Assembly: GCF_026745355.1 (NCBI RefSeq)
Contig: NC_079205.1
Location: 36,993,545 to 37,057,544 of the forward strand
Direction: 5' to 3'
DNA from: Beta vulgaris subsp. vulgaris
Taxonomy: Eukaryota > Streptophyta > Magnoliopsida > Caryophyllales > Amaranthaceae
DNA length: 64,000 nt
The first letter of the stretch is position 1. The number at the start of each line of letters is the position of its first letter. The position numbers and the translations under genes are program-made. The notes beneath the pieces are model-generated. The model was not told where the DNA came from. It did no database searches and worked only from the letters and a program-made list of their open reading frames with translations. Below, piece by piece: positions 44,510 to 56,299 of the stretch.

Positions 44510-46730
44510 AGACGGTATATTTAAGTGAATGCTGCCACTTTTTGACTTTGGTATACTTAGTTTTGACTGAGTACTGCATTGCTGCTTTAAAATGATGAAC
44601 TCTCTGCTTTTTCGAAAGGAAAAAAAAAAGAACTATCCTCACTTCTCCCAGTTCCCATCATCCTGCTTCCCCTTGCAAATGAATTGTCACAGCCTGATGC
44701 TCCTCGCGCTCTGGGTGTGAGTTAGTGGTCTATTGGGGATCTTAGCGCTTGGCTAAGGCGAGGGTGCAGCAAACAATAGAACTATCGAGTGTTGACGAAT
44801 AGGGGTGAAAACATCCTCATTTCACAAAAAGGTGGAAATAAATAGTCGGTGTGGAATGTGCATAAATGAAAGCACAGAGTGCCAACCGGTGATCAAACAT
44901 TATGAGTAACTGAAATATGCATCATTAGTAGTCTCCATTGTATTTGTCATTAACCCATATATGCTTTTTTACTGATTACATCAAAGTTAATTAGGAAGTC
45001 ATGACACAACATCAACTAATAATGTGGCACATTTTTTGTAATATATATCTTATATGAAAAGTACAGGTAAAAGAGGATGTCCTCTCAATTGAGACGCCTA
45101 TAAATCTAAAATGAGAACTTGATCTAAAGTTCGACATGAGTCGAGCACAACATCTGTGAGGCAGTAGAGATGGAATGACCTTTTTTGTAGAGAAAATTTG
45201 TTGCCTTATTTGCTTCTCGAAACACGTGAATATTGTGCCAATGTTTAAGCGATGAAGAAAAAGACATATGTCATTATGGGGAAACATGTCGTAGAATACA
45301 AATTACTACTTGGTTGTCGCCTTCAATAAAAAGATTTTCAAAATTGTGATGAAGCACCATTAGATACCATTTCTTATCTTCCAAGTTTCTTCCGTGAGTG
45401 GAGATGTGGGACCAAATCGATAGGCTAGAGCTACGACCAGGTGACCCCAAGTGGCCCCCGAAAATAGCCCCAACTGTCGCAAACGATGAAAACTGTGATG
45501 AAACACCATTAGAATACTATTTTCGGGCTTTTCGTTCAAGGTGTAAGTGTGACGCACTATATAATTTTGATCAATGTTCATTGGAATTGTATCAAAGACC
45601 ATCATGTTACGTTCTTTCTAGATGCTCCAGATTATAGCTTAAAAACCCAAAAGCTTTTGGTTTTAATCTCAAGTTCTTCAGGCAACGGTCCCCTAAAAAA
45701 AAAGTTCTTCAGGCAATGGTGAGTGTCAAAAGGTATGATATGGTCAAGTTTTTTCCTGATAAGACAGTTGTCCAATAGGCTTGAATGTTTGCACAAGAGA
45801 GGAAGAAGGCTTATCGCTCACATCTCGTATCTCTGAGTTTTAGGAATCAAACCTTATAGGACTCATTTGAGAAATTTCACTTATTCTTCTCAAGTGAGCC
45901 CTCTTCATCTTACTTATAGAAAAAGAGAGAGGAGGAAGGACTATTTGCATAATTTACAGGGCCTTTACAAATTCAAGTAGTATCACTTTGAACCTGGAGG
46001 AGGTGGCTCTGTAGTGTAGAAATAAGGGCACCAACCAATTCAACTTCAAGGAAAGTAGAGATTCATTCTAAGTCATCAATTTTAATGAGGGGACAAACAA
46101 GTTTAAGCAAGGAGCTAAGATATGGAATGGACCAAAATTTCAAGGGCAATAGGTTAAGCCGCACCCAAAAGCCAAAAGACACGAGAGTGAATTTGGAAAG
46201 TAAACAAACTAAAACTCTAAAAGCAATTTACCAAGTAAAAAGAGGCCATGCACATACGAGAAATGATAAATCTATATCGGATATTGGATTGGCTATCTAA
46301 TATCCAGGGTAAAATAGTAAATTTACCTGTCATTTTACAAAACCCAAAAAATGGAGCACGTAAAGATCTGGAAGAAAATTATTCAATATTGCAAAAAGCA
46401 GCAAAAAGCAAAAGTACTTTATCTCTCTGAAATGACTTGTACTTTTACCACTAAAGATATTTGTGTAAGCCAAAATATGACCCTTAAGTTGTCAATTGTT
46501 GTTTGTAAGTCCTGTAGGCAACACATTAATGAAAATATTGTAAAATAGTAATAATATGTTTGGGTATTAGTTGTTAAAAGTAGTTATAACATGCATAATG
46601 TCATTTATTCTGACCTAATCTTGTCTTCTCAGTATCATAACTTATGATCCTCTAAATAATAATCTATGCATATGAAGACTATGATGGGCTTAGACAATTC
46701 TCTTCAATACACAGACTGAGGTTGTTATTA
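44510..46730. other. Intergenic DNA downstream of COX10
   Basis: No protein motif, RNA gene or element border was recognised. Short open frames (60-95 codons) occur on both strands without a known domain. Confidence 0.5.
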
Positions 46731-47275
46731 GAACATACTAATAATTGTCCCAAGTAATTTATTAGAACGTACTTCTGATCATCCCAAGTTTGTAGTCCTT
46801 CATATGATCGTCTACTAAACAATAATTGTAATTTAGTACAACATACTAATAATTATCCCAAATAATTTATTAGAACGTACTAATAATCATCCCAAGTTTG
46901 TGGTCCTTCCTTCATATGATCGTCTACTATACAATAATAGTAATTTATGAGAACATACTAATAATCATCCCAATATAATACTACCTCTGTTTTTATTTAG
47001 TTGCAACGTTTTGACTTTCACGCTTGCCAATGTACAATTTCAAATCGTTTTATCTCTAATTGTATGTAAGTAAAAATTATAAAAATTTGATATTATGAAA
47101 GCTTACATCGAAACGAATCAAACAAGACCCCACATGACTATATTTTGTTTAACATATAAATCAATAAATGTGATCAAATAAGAGAACATGAATAGTGCAA
47201 TTTGTCAAACGTTGCAACTAAAAAAGAACGGAGGTAGTATATTATAACGTACTAAAGAGCATCCCAAGTTTTTGG
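46731..47275 (+). repeat. Tandem array A, about 110-bp unit, interrupted by a MITE
   Basis: The unit starts with GAACATACTAATAATTGTCCC and carries CATCCCAAGTTTGT and CATATGATCGTCTACTA. Copies begin at about 46731, 46839 and 46951. The third is cut at 46980 by a MITE and resumes after 47237 with AACGTACTAAAGAGCATCCCAAG. AT-rich, non-coding. Confidence 0.75.
46981..47237. mobile_element. Stowaway-like (Tc1/mariner type) MITE, 257 bp
   Basis: The left terminus CTACCTCTGTTTTTATTTAG with TTGCAACGTTT is the near-perfect inverse of the right terminus AACGTTGCAACTAAAAAAG..GGAGGTAG, about 34 bp of TIR. TA flanks both ends (46979-46980 and 47238-47239), the target duplication of Tc1/mariner elements. 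It is internally non-coding. A degenerate relative is visible at about 11240-11360 inside the Helitron, which shares GAGACGAATCAAACAAGAT. Confidence 0.85.
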
Positions 47276-47349
47276 TATTTATTGTTTACGTATCATATAT
47301 CGTGCACAAGGTGTGATCGTATACAATTTTTTTTAACTCCCCACGTCCA

Positions 47350-47578
47350 TTGTATATATACTAAATTCATGTGGTGTGATAACTATCAAGGAAAACCACT
47401 ATCTGTGTAAAAGAAAGTCTTATATATTAATTATAACCATTGTGGTTATAGAACAAACCGTAGTATATATATACATTAAATTCATGTGGTATGGTAATGA
47501 TCACGGAAAACCACTATCTGTGTAAAACAAAGTCTTATATATTAATTATAAACATTGTGATTGCAGAACAAACCGATG
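47350..47578 (+). repeat. Tandem array B, two 112-bp units
   Basis: The two copies share TAAATTCATGTGGT.TG.TAA, AACCACTATCTGTGTAAAA.AAAGTC and TATATATTAATTATAA.CATTGTG, beginning near 47353 and 47465. Differences are few. Non-coding. Confidence 0.8.
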
Positions 47579-47704
47579 AATGTGTAATTGAAACCATTAT
47601 ATTTACATAATATGTTTACTTTGTATAATTCAAAAAAATTCCTACTTGAATTGCATCCAATATATGTACAATAATTGCACATATAACCACTGTTCCTGTA
47701 TGTA

Positions 47705-48085
47705 ATCTTCATGACTATTGTTTTCATTTATTATATTATACAAATGTCTTTGTTTGTTAATTAATCAAAGCTTGTCTATTGTAACAAATGCTTTTGTCTA
47801 CTCATCATGACTATTGTTTTCAATTATTATATTCTACAAATGATTTTTATGACTATTATATTCAAGTATTATATTATCAAATGCTCTTTCTTTGTTAATC
47901 GAAGCTCGTCTATTGTAACAAGTAGATTTTGTCAACTCTTCATGACTATTATAGTCAAATATTATATTCTACAAAATGCTCTTTGTTTGTTAATCAAAAC
48001 TCGTCTATTGTAACGAATGTTTTTGTCTACTCCTTTTCATGACTATTGTTCCAAATTCTCTCGGTTGGTTTAGTGAAGATCGTCC
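47705..48085 (+). repeat. Tandem array C, about 95-bp unit
   Basis: CATGACTATTGTTTTC-like starts occur at 47710, 47806, 47849 (partial), 47941 and 48038. Units also contain ACAAATG.TCTTTGTTTGTTAAT and the CGTCTATTGTAAC tract. The last unit runs up to the copia LTR at 48090, so the copia element may have inserted into the array. Confidence 0.75.
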
Positions 48086-48089
48086 ATTT

Positions 48090-48516
48090 TGTAGGAATTA
48101 TATGCCTGGAATCTAATCGACGGAATGTTTGCAGGGCCAATTGATCAGTCCCGAGTTGAAGATGTCCAGCAGACTACTTTGTGGCCCGATGGTGTCGGAC
48201 GTAGTACCGAACAACGATCGGGTGAAGGTCGCCTGATCGAGCCCGAGAGCAAGTCTTGGTTTGGGAAATAGGTCGCACAATCGGGCGGTAGTCAATTTTG
48301 ACGCGGAAACACGAGTATAAATATGTTTTAAACCTAGTTTCTTTATACCAAAAATTAAGTCTTAATTACTTTGTAATCTGGTTTTCCTCATATCAATAAA
48401 ATATTCTCTCTGCCCATGGACGTAACCAACACTTTGTTGGTGAACCATGTAAATTTGTTTTGCATTTTTTTTGTTTTGCATTCGATTATTTGTTCTTTCT
48501 CACATCTGTTATAACA
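48090..48516 (+). mobile_element. 5' LTR of a Tork/Tnt1-like copia element (427 bp)
   Basis: It starts TGTAGGAATTATATGCCTGG and ends CTGTTATAACA, 3 nt before the PBS. A TATA-like GAGTATAAATATG lies near 48312. The length is normal for small copia LTRs. The start is set by the TG and by likeness to LTR starts of this group, not by a second LTR, which is absent. Confidence 0.7.
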
Positions 48517-48519
48517 AAT

Positions 48520-48531
48520 TGGTATCAGAGC
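48520..48531 (+). other. Primer binding site (tRNA-iMet type)
   Basis: TGGTATCAGAGC is the exact canonical plant copia primer site, directly after the LTR. Confidence 0.9.
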
Positions 48532-48556
48532 TTCATGTTCGATCTGGGTGAGAAAG

Positions 48557-49295
48557 ATGTCTAGGATGAATGTGAAGATTGATAAATTCATTGGGAGAAA
48601 CAGTTTCAGTCTGTGACAAATTGAGATGCGGCCTTTACTGAAGCAACTGGGGTTGTGGGTACCGTTGACAAAGAAGTCAACAGATTCAGTTACCGTTGAG
48701 ATGACCACTCTGGAGGAAAAGACTCATTCAAAGATTATGTTTTATCTGGCTAATGACATAATCACTAAAGTCACGGAGGAGGAAACCGCATCTGGTCTGT
48801 GGTTGAAATAAGAGAGTTTGTATATGACAAAATCTTTAACCAACAAGTTGCTTTTGAAGCAACGTCTGTTCAGCCTGCGTATGGAAGAAGTTACACCTCT
48901 TAGAGATCACCTATAGATCAATTGAATACAATATTTTAGAATTGGCGTAATATTGATGTTAACGTGAAGGATGAGGATGTCGCTTTGATTCTGCTTGTTT
49001 CTCTACCGTTATCATATGAAAATTTCATGCAATATTTCATTATTAGTAAAGATTATGTGTCCTTAAAAGAGGTTAGATCATCTCTGCATACTAGGGAAAT
49101 GCACCATAAGGCATATGGTAGTATGGGTGCAGATAATCAGGCTTCTGAATTAGTAGCCAGCAGTGGTAAGGGACATGGTAAAAAGAATTTTAAGAAACCT
49201 GGAAATTCTAAAGGGGGACCTAAACCTAATGATATCTGTAATTACTATAAGGAGAAGGTGCATTGGAAAAAGGAATGTCCTAAAAAGAAGCATTA
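48557..49295 (+). pseudogene. Tork/Tnt1-like gag
   Basis: The ATG at 48557 starts MSRMNVKIDKFIGRNSF, the usual copia gag N-terminus. A TGA replaces the expected Trp four codons later, and further stops occur near 48808 and 48914. KSLTNKLLLKQRLFSLRMEE and the region ILLVSLPLSYENFMQYF match the capsid domain. The zinc knuckle reads CNYYKEKVHWKKEC: the second Cys is Tyr and the Gly before His is Val, so zinc binding is lost. KKNFKKPGNSK precedes it as the basic stretch. Confidence 0.85.
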
Positions 49296-50067
49296 GGAAA
49301 ATAAGTTATGCTGCTGTTGCAGCAAAAAATTCGAATTTTGAGGTTGATCTTGCTTTAGTTGCTAATGAACAAACATATTGTAATGATGTGTGGGTTCTTA
49401 ATTCTGGAACGTCGTATCATTTGAGTAATCGTAGGGAGTGGTTCACTACTTATGAGCAGGTAGATGGAGGTAATATTTCAATGGCAAACATTGTAGTTTG
49501 TAAGACAGTTGGAATAGGCGCTATGAAGATCTGGACACATGATGGTACATTATGCACTTTAAATAATGTCAGGCATGTTCCACAAATGACCACAAATTTG
49601 ATTTAACTTAGTCTGTTAGACAGTAAGGGGTTTAGTATCAGAGGTGGGGGTAGAGTTGTGTATGTGTGCAACGGTTCAAAGGATGTATATAAGGGGTTCA
49701 AGTGTAGTACCTTGTATGTTTTGCAGGATTCTACTCTCTCATGTTCAGCTGTTGTTGCTTCGTCTGAAATTAAGAAGGATGACATGACCAAGTTATGGCA
49801 CATGAGACTTGGGCATATGAGTGAGAGAGGGATGCAAATCCTCTCTAAGGCAGATTTTCTGGGTGGTTATAAGGTCACAAACCTTGATTTTTCTGAGCAT
49901 TGTGTTTTTGGGAAACTACATAGTAGCAAGTTTCCTAAGGGCCTCCATATAACAAAAGGTACTCTGGATTACATCCACTCTGATTGTTAGGGTCCTTCAC
50001 GTGTGGAATCTTTGGGAGGTCACGGGTATTTTGTATCCTTCATTGATGATTTTTCAACAATAACTTG
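49296..50067 (+). pseudogene. Tork/Tnt1-like protease and integrase N-terminus, cut by insertion
   Basis: The protease motif reads VLNSGTSYHL with Asn (codon 49400-49402) instead of the catalytic Asp. The GAG-pre-integrase domain follows: LWHMRLGHMSERGMQIL and HCVFGKLHSSKF. The integrase core starts with LDYIHSDC, then a TAG at 49987-49989 at the usual Trp position, then SFIDDFS. The second acidic residue region is present, but the sequence stops at 50067, where a Sirevirus-like LTR begins. The rest of pol and the 3' LTR are not in the window. Confidence 0.85.
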
Positions 50068-51619
50068 TGTTGTATAATATGAGCACTATAAGAGGGGGAG
50101 GGGTGAATTATAGTGAGAGAATACGCTATACTTTTTGGGGAATTAAAAGTAAACTTGGGAACAAACAATGGGAGCACGAGAGATTTAGCGAGGAAAAACT
50201 TCCTAGGCCTAGTAGGAAGAAACAACCTCGACCACAAGGGATTTTAAAACAACTTTCCACTATAATAGGCCAAAACGACGCTGATTACAACCTATTACTT
50301 TTCTCTCAATTCTCAACTTAAATCACTCAACTCAAGTTCCCAACGACAGTTCCCACAACTGACGTTCCTCTCAAACTTCACTCGAAGTTCCTTTCTCTTT
50401 CTCTTTCTCTTGCTTCACTCAAAGCTTCTCACACTTACAAGAGTTCACTCAAACCCTTTTCTCAAAAATACACTTTGTAAAACAATGGAAGAGTAATAAA
50501 CTTGATTAATGTAAGTATGAATTCTCTTAAGGAAAAGACATTGACTCTTTTAGATAACTAAGACAAATTAGCTAAGTCAGACACACTTTTGTTCTAATGA
50601 ATTAGGCGCCTATTTATAGACAATTAAGACAAGACATGTTCTCCACTAATTAAACCATTATCACATGATCTCCATGATTTTAATTAATTAATTAAATAAA
50701 TTAAATATTCCATGACAAGTAAATAACCCACTAATCCACTACTTCACTTCATAAGAGAAGCAGTACCATATTACGTGGTTTTACAAAACTTGATGAATAA
50801 TTAAACTTATTTAAATTAATTAAATACTTGGAGGATAATTAACTAAACCACTAAATCCACTAACTACAAAAAACGTGTAGCAGTAGCTTTATTAGTGTAG
50901 TCCAATTTTGAGGAAATAAATAAATTATTTACTTTAGCTAGTTTTTAGGAAAATATCTTTTAAAAATAACTTTAATAAAAATGAAAAACAGTTTTATATT
51001 TTAAAACCGAAATCTTTTAAAAACCGGAAAGATATTATATTTTGAAAACAAAATCTTTAAAATAAAATATAAAAATAAAAGATAAAAGATAAAAATATAA
51101 GATTTGAAAATCGGTTATATAAAATCAGAAAATCTTTTTAAAATCTTTTTCTTAACAAACTTAAACTAAATTCCTAAAATAGTGGATCTTAGTTAAAACA
51201 ACCCTAAAAACTCTAGCTAACATATTGGGCGACATTGAGTTAGGTGCACAACTTTAGAGACTCTTAGGTGTTCCTAAACCAATTTTAAGTCTTGTTCCCT
51301 AACCTTGTTCCTATAGTGCCAGGTCTATTCATGTCATGGGAACGAAACCAAGTTCCTTTGAGAATTCACCACGAACTTAATTAAGCTTTTACTCAACCTT
51401 AACATGAAGATAATAAATACAACCTAATGTATTCTAATCTTCATTCCATGCTTGATTCTTCATCACTCGAACATCTTTACTTCGATCTTTGATTAATTCT
51501 CCGTTTTAATCTTCAATCAAGTATTCTCTTTGCTCGAGAATGAATTACCTTGCAACAACATAAATAAAACACACTATGTCTTTTGTGGTTAAGTCATCTT
51601 CAAAACTCAAGGGTCAACA
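50068..51619 (-). mobile_element. 3' LTR of Sirevirus-like copy 2 (about 1,550 bp)
   Basis: On the plus strand it starts TGTTGTATAATATGAGCAC followed by the G-rich AGAGGGGGAGGGGTGAATTATAG, the same layout as the LTR of copy 1 at 3147. It ends GGGTCAACA at 51619. A polypurine tract lies immediately outside 51619, so this is the 3' LTR of a minus-strand element. It sits in the integrase frame of the Tork-like element. The partner 5' LTR is beyond 64000. Confidence 0.8.
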
Positions 51620-51635
51620 ATTTCCCCTTTTTTGA
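51620..51635 (-). other. Polypurine tract of Sirevirus-like copy 2
   Basis: The minus strand reads CTTCAAAAAAGGGGAAAT directly before TGTTGACCC of the LTR. The A-run plus GGGG-A motif at this position primes plus-strand DNA and is typical of plant copia elements. Confidence 0.8.
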
Positions 51636-52118
51636 AGATGGCAAAAAAAGGCATATAATATAATAAAATGTAATACACATAAGTCATATAAATCTATTTT
51701 AACAAAGTATGCAGCCAAGTTAAATTAATTATTATAGACTTGTTTAGACTCATTATTTTATTTGTGTAAAGAACATAAACCTTGACAAGAAAAAATTTAC
51801 TCTGATTGCCTTTCTCTTTCCCCCTTTGGCATCTTCAAAAACATTAGTCCACGATTTCAAAAACATGAATTTATCTACTAAAACACATCACACCACCGAA
51901 CTTGTGAGAAACAATTTGGTTAGTATAAGTAAATAACACATTCAACTCTCAAAACCGCAATCCAAGAATATTAGCCATTCAATAGACGCACACATGCAAA
52001 AAGATTAAACTAGATTTATCAATTAACAAGTTCCATTGTAGCATGATTAAGAGAGAAAGATAGAAAAGACAAAGATTAAAAAGTTCATGTTCCCACAAAA
52101 ACTAAACTAAGAAAAGGT
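51636..52118. other. Sirevirus-like copy 2, 3' non-coding region
   Basis: No reading frame with recognisable content lies between the PPT and the end of the accessory ORF. The sequence is AT-rich. Confidence 0.45.
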
Positions 52119-52480
52119 TTAAGGATTAGGAGAGGAAGGTTGCTCAATTTCTTCCACCACATCATTTAGCTTAGCCAACACCTCCTTATGATTTTCGGCC
52201 ATGGTGTGATCACCCTTGAGCACATCATCCTCCAATAACCGAGAGTTCATCATTTGGATGGAGGAGGAAAGTTCACCAAGTCGTTCCATGATCACTTGTT
52301 GACCTTCCAAAGCATTGTCAACTTTGTTCAAGCTTCGGTAGCAAACTCCATCATAGCTTCCGAATGACCCATAACCAAAGTAAACAAATAGTCCAACCTC
52401 CTAGCATGAGCTAGAGTATATGTAGAACCAATGGTAGGATTTTGAGAAGAAGATGGAGCATTTTGAGAAGGATTTGGTGC
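52119..52480 (-). pseudogene. Accessory (env-like) ORF of Sirevirus-like copy 2, C-terminal part
   Basis: The minus-strand reading from the insertion point gives a Pro/Ser/Asn-rich stretch (PNPSQNAPSSSQNP), then TYTLAHARRLDYLF and HSEAMMEFATEA. After a one-base shift it continues NKVDNALEGQQVIMERLGEL and a heptad-like coiled coil, ending EEIEQPSSPNP. Its position after pol and before the PPT is that of the extra ORF found in many Sireviruses. I cannot assign a biochemical function. Its N-terminal part lies beyond the chromovirus, at 63020-63530. Confidence 0.5.
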
Positions 52481-52485
52481 GGCTG
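52481..52485. other. Target site duplication GGCTG (left)
   Basis: GGCTG stands directly before the left LTR at 52486 and is repeated exactly at 63015-63019 after the right LTR. Confidence 0.95.
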
Positions 52486-54943
52486 TGTAACACCCCGATA
52501 ATTCTCTCTTTCTAGAAAATACTTTTATAACAAATCTAGAGAATTACCCAGGCATTATCGCCCGTGTGATAACGTTTCGGCTTACTCAGATATGCAGCGG
52601 AAAACTTATTAAAACAAAATCAACTTTATTAAACTTATGAAACCAAATGACAATGTCAAACTTAAACACACCAACTAAATAAACCTCAAACTTAAATAAT
52701 ATGTTCCTACGAAAACAACTTAAATAATACTAATGTCACAAAAGCCTCTCCATTCCAGATTCCCCAATGGTATGCATCTTCGAACCTGTAATGTCAATGC
52801 TGTCTTGACTCTGCTCCCCGAAGGATCACCACAGGATCAATAGGCAAAGCCATGATCACAAACACAGACAAGCACGTAATCAGCAAAGCTGAGTACTACA
52901 TATCAGACATAAATAATCCTAAACATGATACTACAAACATAACTTGCAGGAATAAATAATAACATAAGTAAATAATACTCTACCGACAACTTTTACTGAA
53001 CTAAACTTAACAACTTTTTATTACTTTAATGGAATAGTTATTGGACGAGTTGTCCTGCCAATAAAAATGAAATGGGGGCGCGACTCCGATTTCAGAGTGA
53101 CCTGCGATATCGAGGAACCTTTGAATAAAAAGGGATGGTGATCAACCCATTCTAGAAAAGCTATGGCACGCTCACCATAACCCCAATCCTTATGTCCAAC
53201 TCTAGACGTGCACCAGTCTAAAGTCTATAACCGATTCTCGTTTCAATTTACTTTGCATTCATTTTAATACTTGTGTTGACACCACAACAACCAAATAACA
53301 CACAATTCACAATCACATAATCATAACAAAATTCTTTTTATCTTGATTAACAAGTGTTCACAACTTATCAATCAAGACTCCTTTTATTTCTTTTTATCCT
53401 TTGTTGAACCTAGCCAACAGAAACCGTACCTTTATATAGGTATAACTCATACTTACCAAATAAGATCCACGGTTCTTATAAGATAAATAAATAATCTCAC
53501 AAGAATCTATGTAACACATGATTCCATCTTACTTACATTAATTCACTCACGAATTAATACAAAACTGAACTTATCTGCTTGCATCAAACTTCCATACAAA
53601 CAGTCATACTCATAAATATTCTTAGTTTACATGTAGCACACAGGCAAGTAACATGTAAAACAATTTCAATAAATCATATATAGAACAACAAGTCCTATAC
53701 ATGATACTAATAAATAAAAACATCCCTAAGGCATGTTTCTAAACCATATAGCACGTAGACTATGTACGTACCTTGTATAAACGAACGGTAGGCCACTTTT
53801 ATGCTCTAAAAGTCCCCTATATGAATTTTCCGCCTAGAAAAATAAAATAACAAAGTAAATACTTGAACTAAAAATTTCAGCAACTTAAAAACGTCCCAAA
53901 CCCTTTTAAACGTCTTTAAAAATCGTTTTTATGTATTAAACTCTCGTTATTTTTAATCCCTAGTATAGTACAACTATTCTAGTGATTAAAAATCATTAAA
54001 ACCCCTTAAAATACCAACTTTCTGAATTTCCAGCATTTATAAAATTTTATAAACCTTCTGAAAATATTTTAAATGCATATAAAAATTATTCTAACTCAAA
54101 ATTCATATTCATACTTTAAATATAGTTTCTAGTGATTTAAAACCCTAAAAACCATATCTTTCATATATAAAACTGAAAATAATAAATCTGAAATTATTAC
54201 TTTTATACTATGAAAACCGAAATATATTCTTCATATAAAAATATAATTAAATCATAAACATGTAATAGTAATAAAATAACAATAAATTGACTTTAATGGA
54301 ATCTTAAAGAGAAGAAAAGAAAAAAACCAAACAAAAGGAGGAAGGCGCCGGCGGCAGTACAGCAGCAAAGGGCGGCGGCAGCAGCTTTTCGTGCTAAGAA
54401 AGATTTGTGACGTTTCTTGTTCAACAAGAAACGTTACTTAGCGAAGAAGAAACGATCTTTGGGTGGAAATATGAACGCACGCACAAGAAGGAGAGAGAAG
54501 AAAGGCGAGTGAGAGAGAAGAAAGATTACGTGCAAGGGAGGAGAGAAAATAGATGTAGGGTAAAATTTTGGGTTTTTAGGATATTTAAATAGGCTAATCC
54601 TTTTGGGTTAGGAAAAGAGATAAATTTACAAAAAAATTTGATGACTAATAAGATGGTCACTTAGGACTTTAGTCATCAAATAACTCTTTCCTTTTTATCT
54701 TTTGGGTTTCGATTCCATTAAACTTCTTTTAAATAATACTTTTAATAACTTAAATCTTTTATTAAACATGCTTAATTAAAACTTTCAATTTTATTAAGCT
54801 ATGAAAATATTTTTAGTTGACTTTTAAAAATAGTCAACCCTTTTTAAAAGTCAAATCATTTTCCAAACTCATTTGGATTTAAATATATTACATAAATACT
54901 TTAATATATTTATGAAAATCCTTTAAAAATGTGGGGGATTACA
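52486..54943 (-). mobile_element. 3' LTR of the chromovirus (2,458 bp)
   Basis: It starts TGTAACACCCCGATAATTC and ends GGGGGATTACA on the plus strand. A TATTTAAATA box at about 54582-54591 is the likely promoter in element orientation. A CGGCGGCAG-type GC-rich patch lies at 54340-54385. The LTR aligns throughout with the right LTR, with substitutions and many single-base indels. Confidence 0.95.
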
Positions 54944-54960
54944 GTCTACCCCCCTTAAAA
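54944..54960 (-). other. Polypurine tract of the chromovirus
   Basis: The minus strand reads TTTTAAGGGGGGTAGAC immediately before the LTR. It is preceded by a perfect 8-bp stem, AAGTTTCG-TCC-CGAAACTT (54962-54980). A second copy of the tract plus another 8-bp stem is at 55211-55253. Confidence 0.9.
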
Positions 54961-55210
54961 GAAGTTTCGTCCCGAAACTTAACACAAAACCCTCGTACTT
55001 TCAAAAGTTTACACTAACATTTCGAAAACTTTTGGAAAAAGGTAGTGCCTCTCGTGCACTTTCCCATTTTTAAAACACTTGTGTTACTTATGAACACTTT
55101 TCTTATGCGGAGACTCTACTTCTTTTGCACTAACATGTGCAAATTGCCCAACATAGGCATACATATGCATGAAAATCTCATAAAAATAGACAAAAGCGCA
55201 AATTTATCGC

Positions 55211-55253
55211 ATTCTACCCCCCTTAAAGAAAACGAGTTACGCCCTCGTAACTC
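55211..55253 (-). other. Second polypurine tract and hairpin
   Basis: CTTTAAGGGGGGTAGAAT on the minus strand copies the tract at 54944. The stem next to it, GAGTTACG-CCCT-CGTAACTC (55234-55253), differs in sequence from the first stem but pairs perfectly. It overlaps the last codon and stop of pol. Confidence 0.8.
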
Positions 55254-56040
55254 ACCTCAAGGAATAGTCTGGATACTTTTCTTCATTATCCTCTTCGGCT
55301 TCCCACGTTGCCTCTTCTGACTCGTGGTTAGACCAAAGAACTTTGACAATATGAACATCCTTGTTACGCGTACTACGCACTTTCCTGTCGAGAATCTTGA
55401 CAGGTCTTTCCTCATAAGTGAGGCTACTATCTATCTGAACTCTTTCAGGCTCTAACACATGGCGCTCATCAGGGATATAGCGCTTCAATTGGGATATATG
55501 AAACACATCATGCATCTTTTCAAACTCCATTGGCAATGCCAATCTATAAGCTACTTTCCCAATGCGCTCCAAAATCTCATATGGGCCTACATATTTAGCA
55601 CTCAGCTTGCCCTTTTTCCCAAATCTCATAACGCCTTTGGTGGGTGATACTTTCAGGAATACTTTATCACCTACAGCGAACTCATCTTCGCGCCGTTTTA
55701 AGTCTGCATAACTCTTCTGCCTATCTTGCGCAGCTTGAATTCAGCCTGAATCAATCTAACGTTCTTGACGGTCTCCTCAATAAATTCGTCCCCAAAACTA
55801 TATTCTCACTATAGTCATTCCAGCAAATGGGACTTCTACACTTCCGTCCATATAACGCCTCAAAAGGTGCCATCTTTATACTCGCATGGTAACTATTGTT
55901 GTAAGAAAACTCAATCAAATCTAATTGGTCCTCCCAACTTCCTTGAAAATCTATAGCACAAGCTCGCAACATATCCTCCATAGTTTGGTTAGTCCTCTCA
56001 GTCTGACCATCGGTCGCAGGGTGAAAGGCGGTACTCATCT
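55252..56040 (-). pseudogene. Chromovirus integrase core end, C-terminus and chromodomain
   Basis: The upstream frame (55751-56038) shows MSTAFHPATDGQTERTNQ and the core end with EFSYNNSYHASIKMAPFEALYG. After a frameshift, 55629-55252 gives KLSAKYVGPYEILERIGKVA, HDVFHISQLKRY, the integrase C-terminal (GPY/F) region. A chromodomain follows: YEERPVKILDRKVR, then VKVLWSNHESEEATWEAEED. This domain directs insertion to chromatin with particular histone marks in chromoviruses. The conserved Trp and acidic residues are kept. Confidence 0.92.
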
Positions 56041-56299
56041 TTAATGTTGTCCCAAGGTTTGATTGGACCTTTTTCCAAAACTTAGATAGAAATCTAGAGT
56101 CACGATCCGAAAAATGTCCTTTGGAACTCCTGCAATCTCACTACATGCTTGATATAGGTTGTAGCGAGTTGCTTCTTCTTCCATGTCTCCTTAATAGGTA
56201 TGAAAACGCGGACTTGGTCAGTCTATCCACTATAACCCAAATGGTATCATTTCCATCCTCGCTTGGGTAAGGCAGTCACAAAGTCCATAGAAATCGAAT

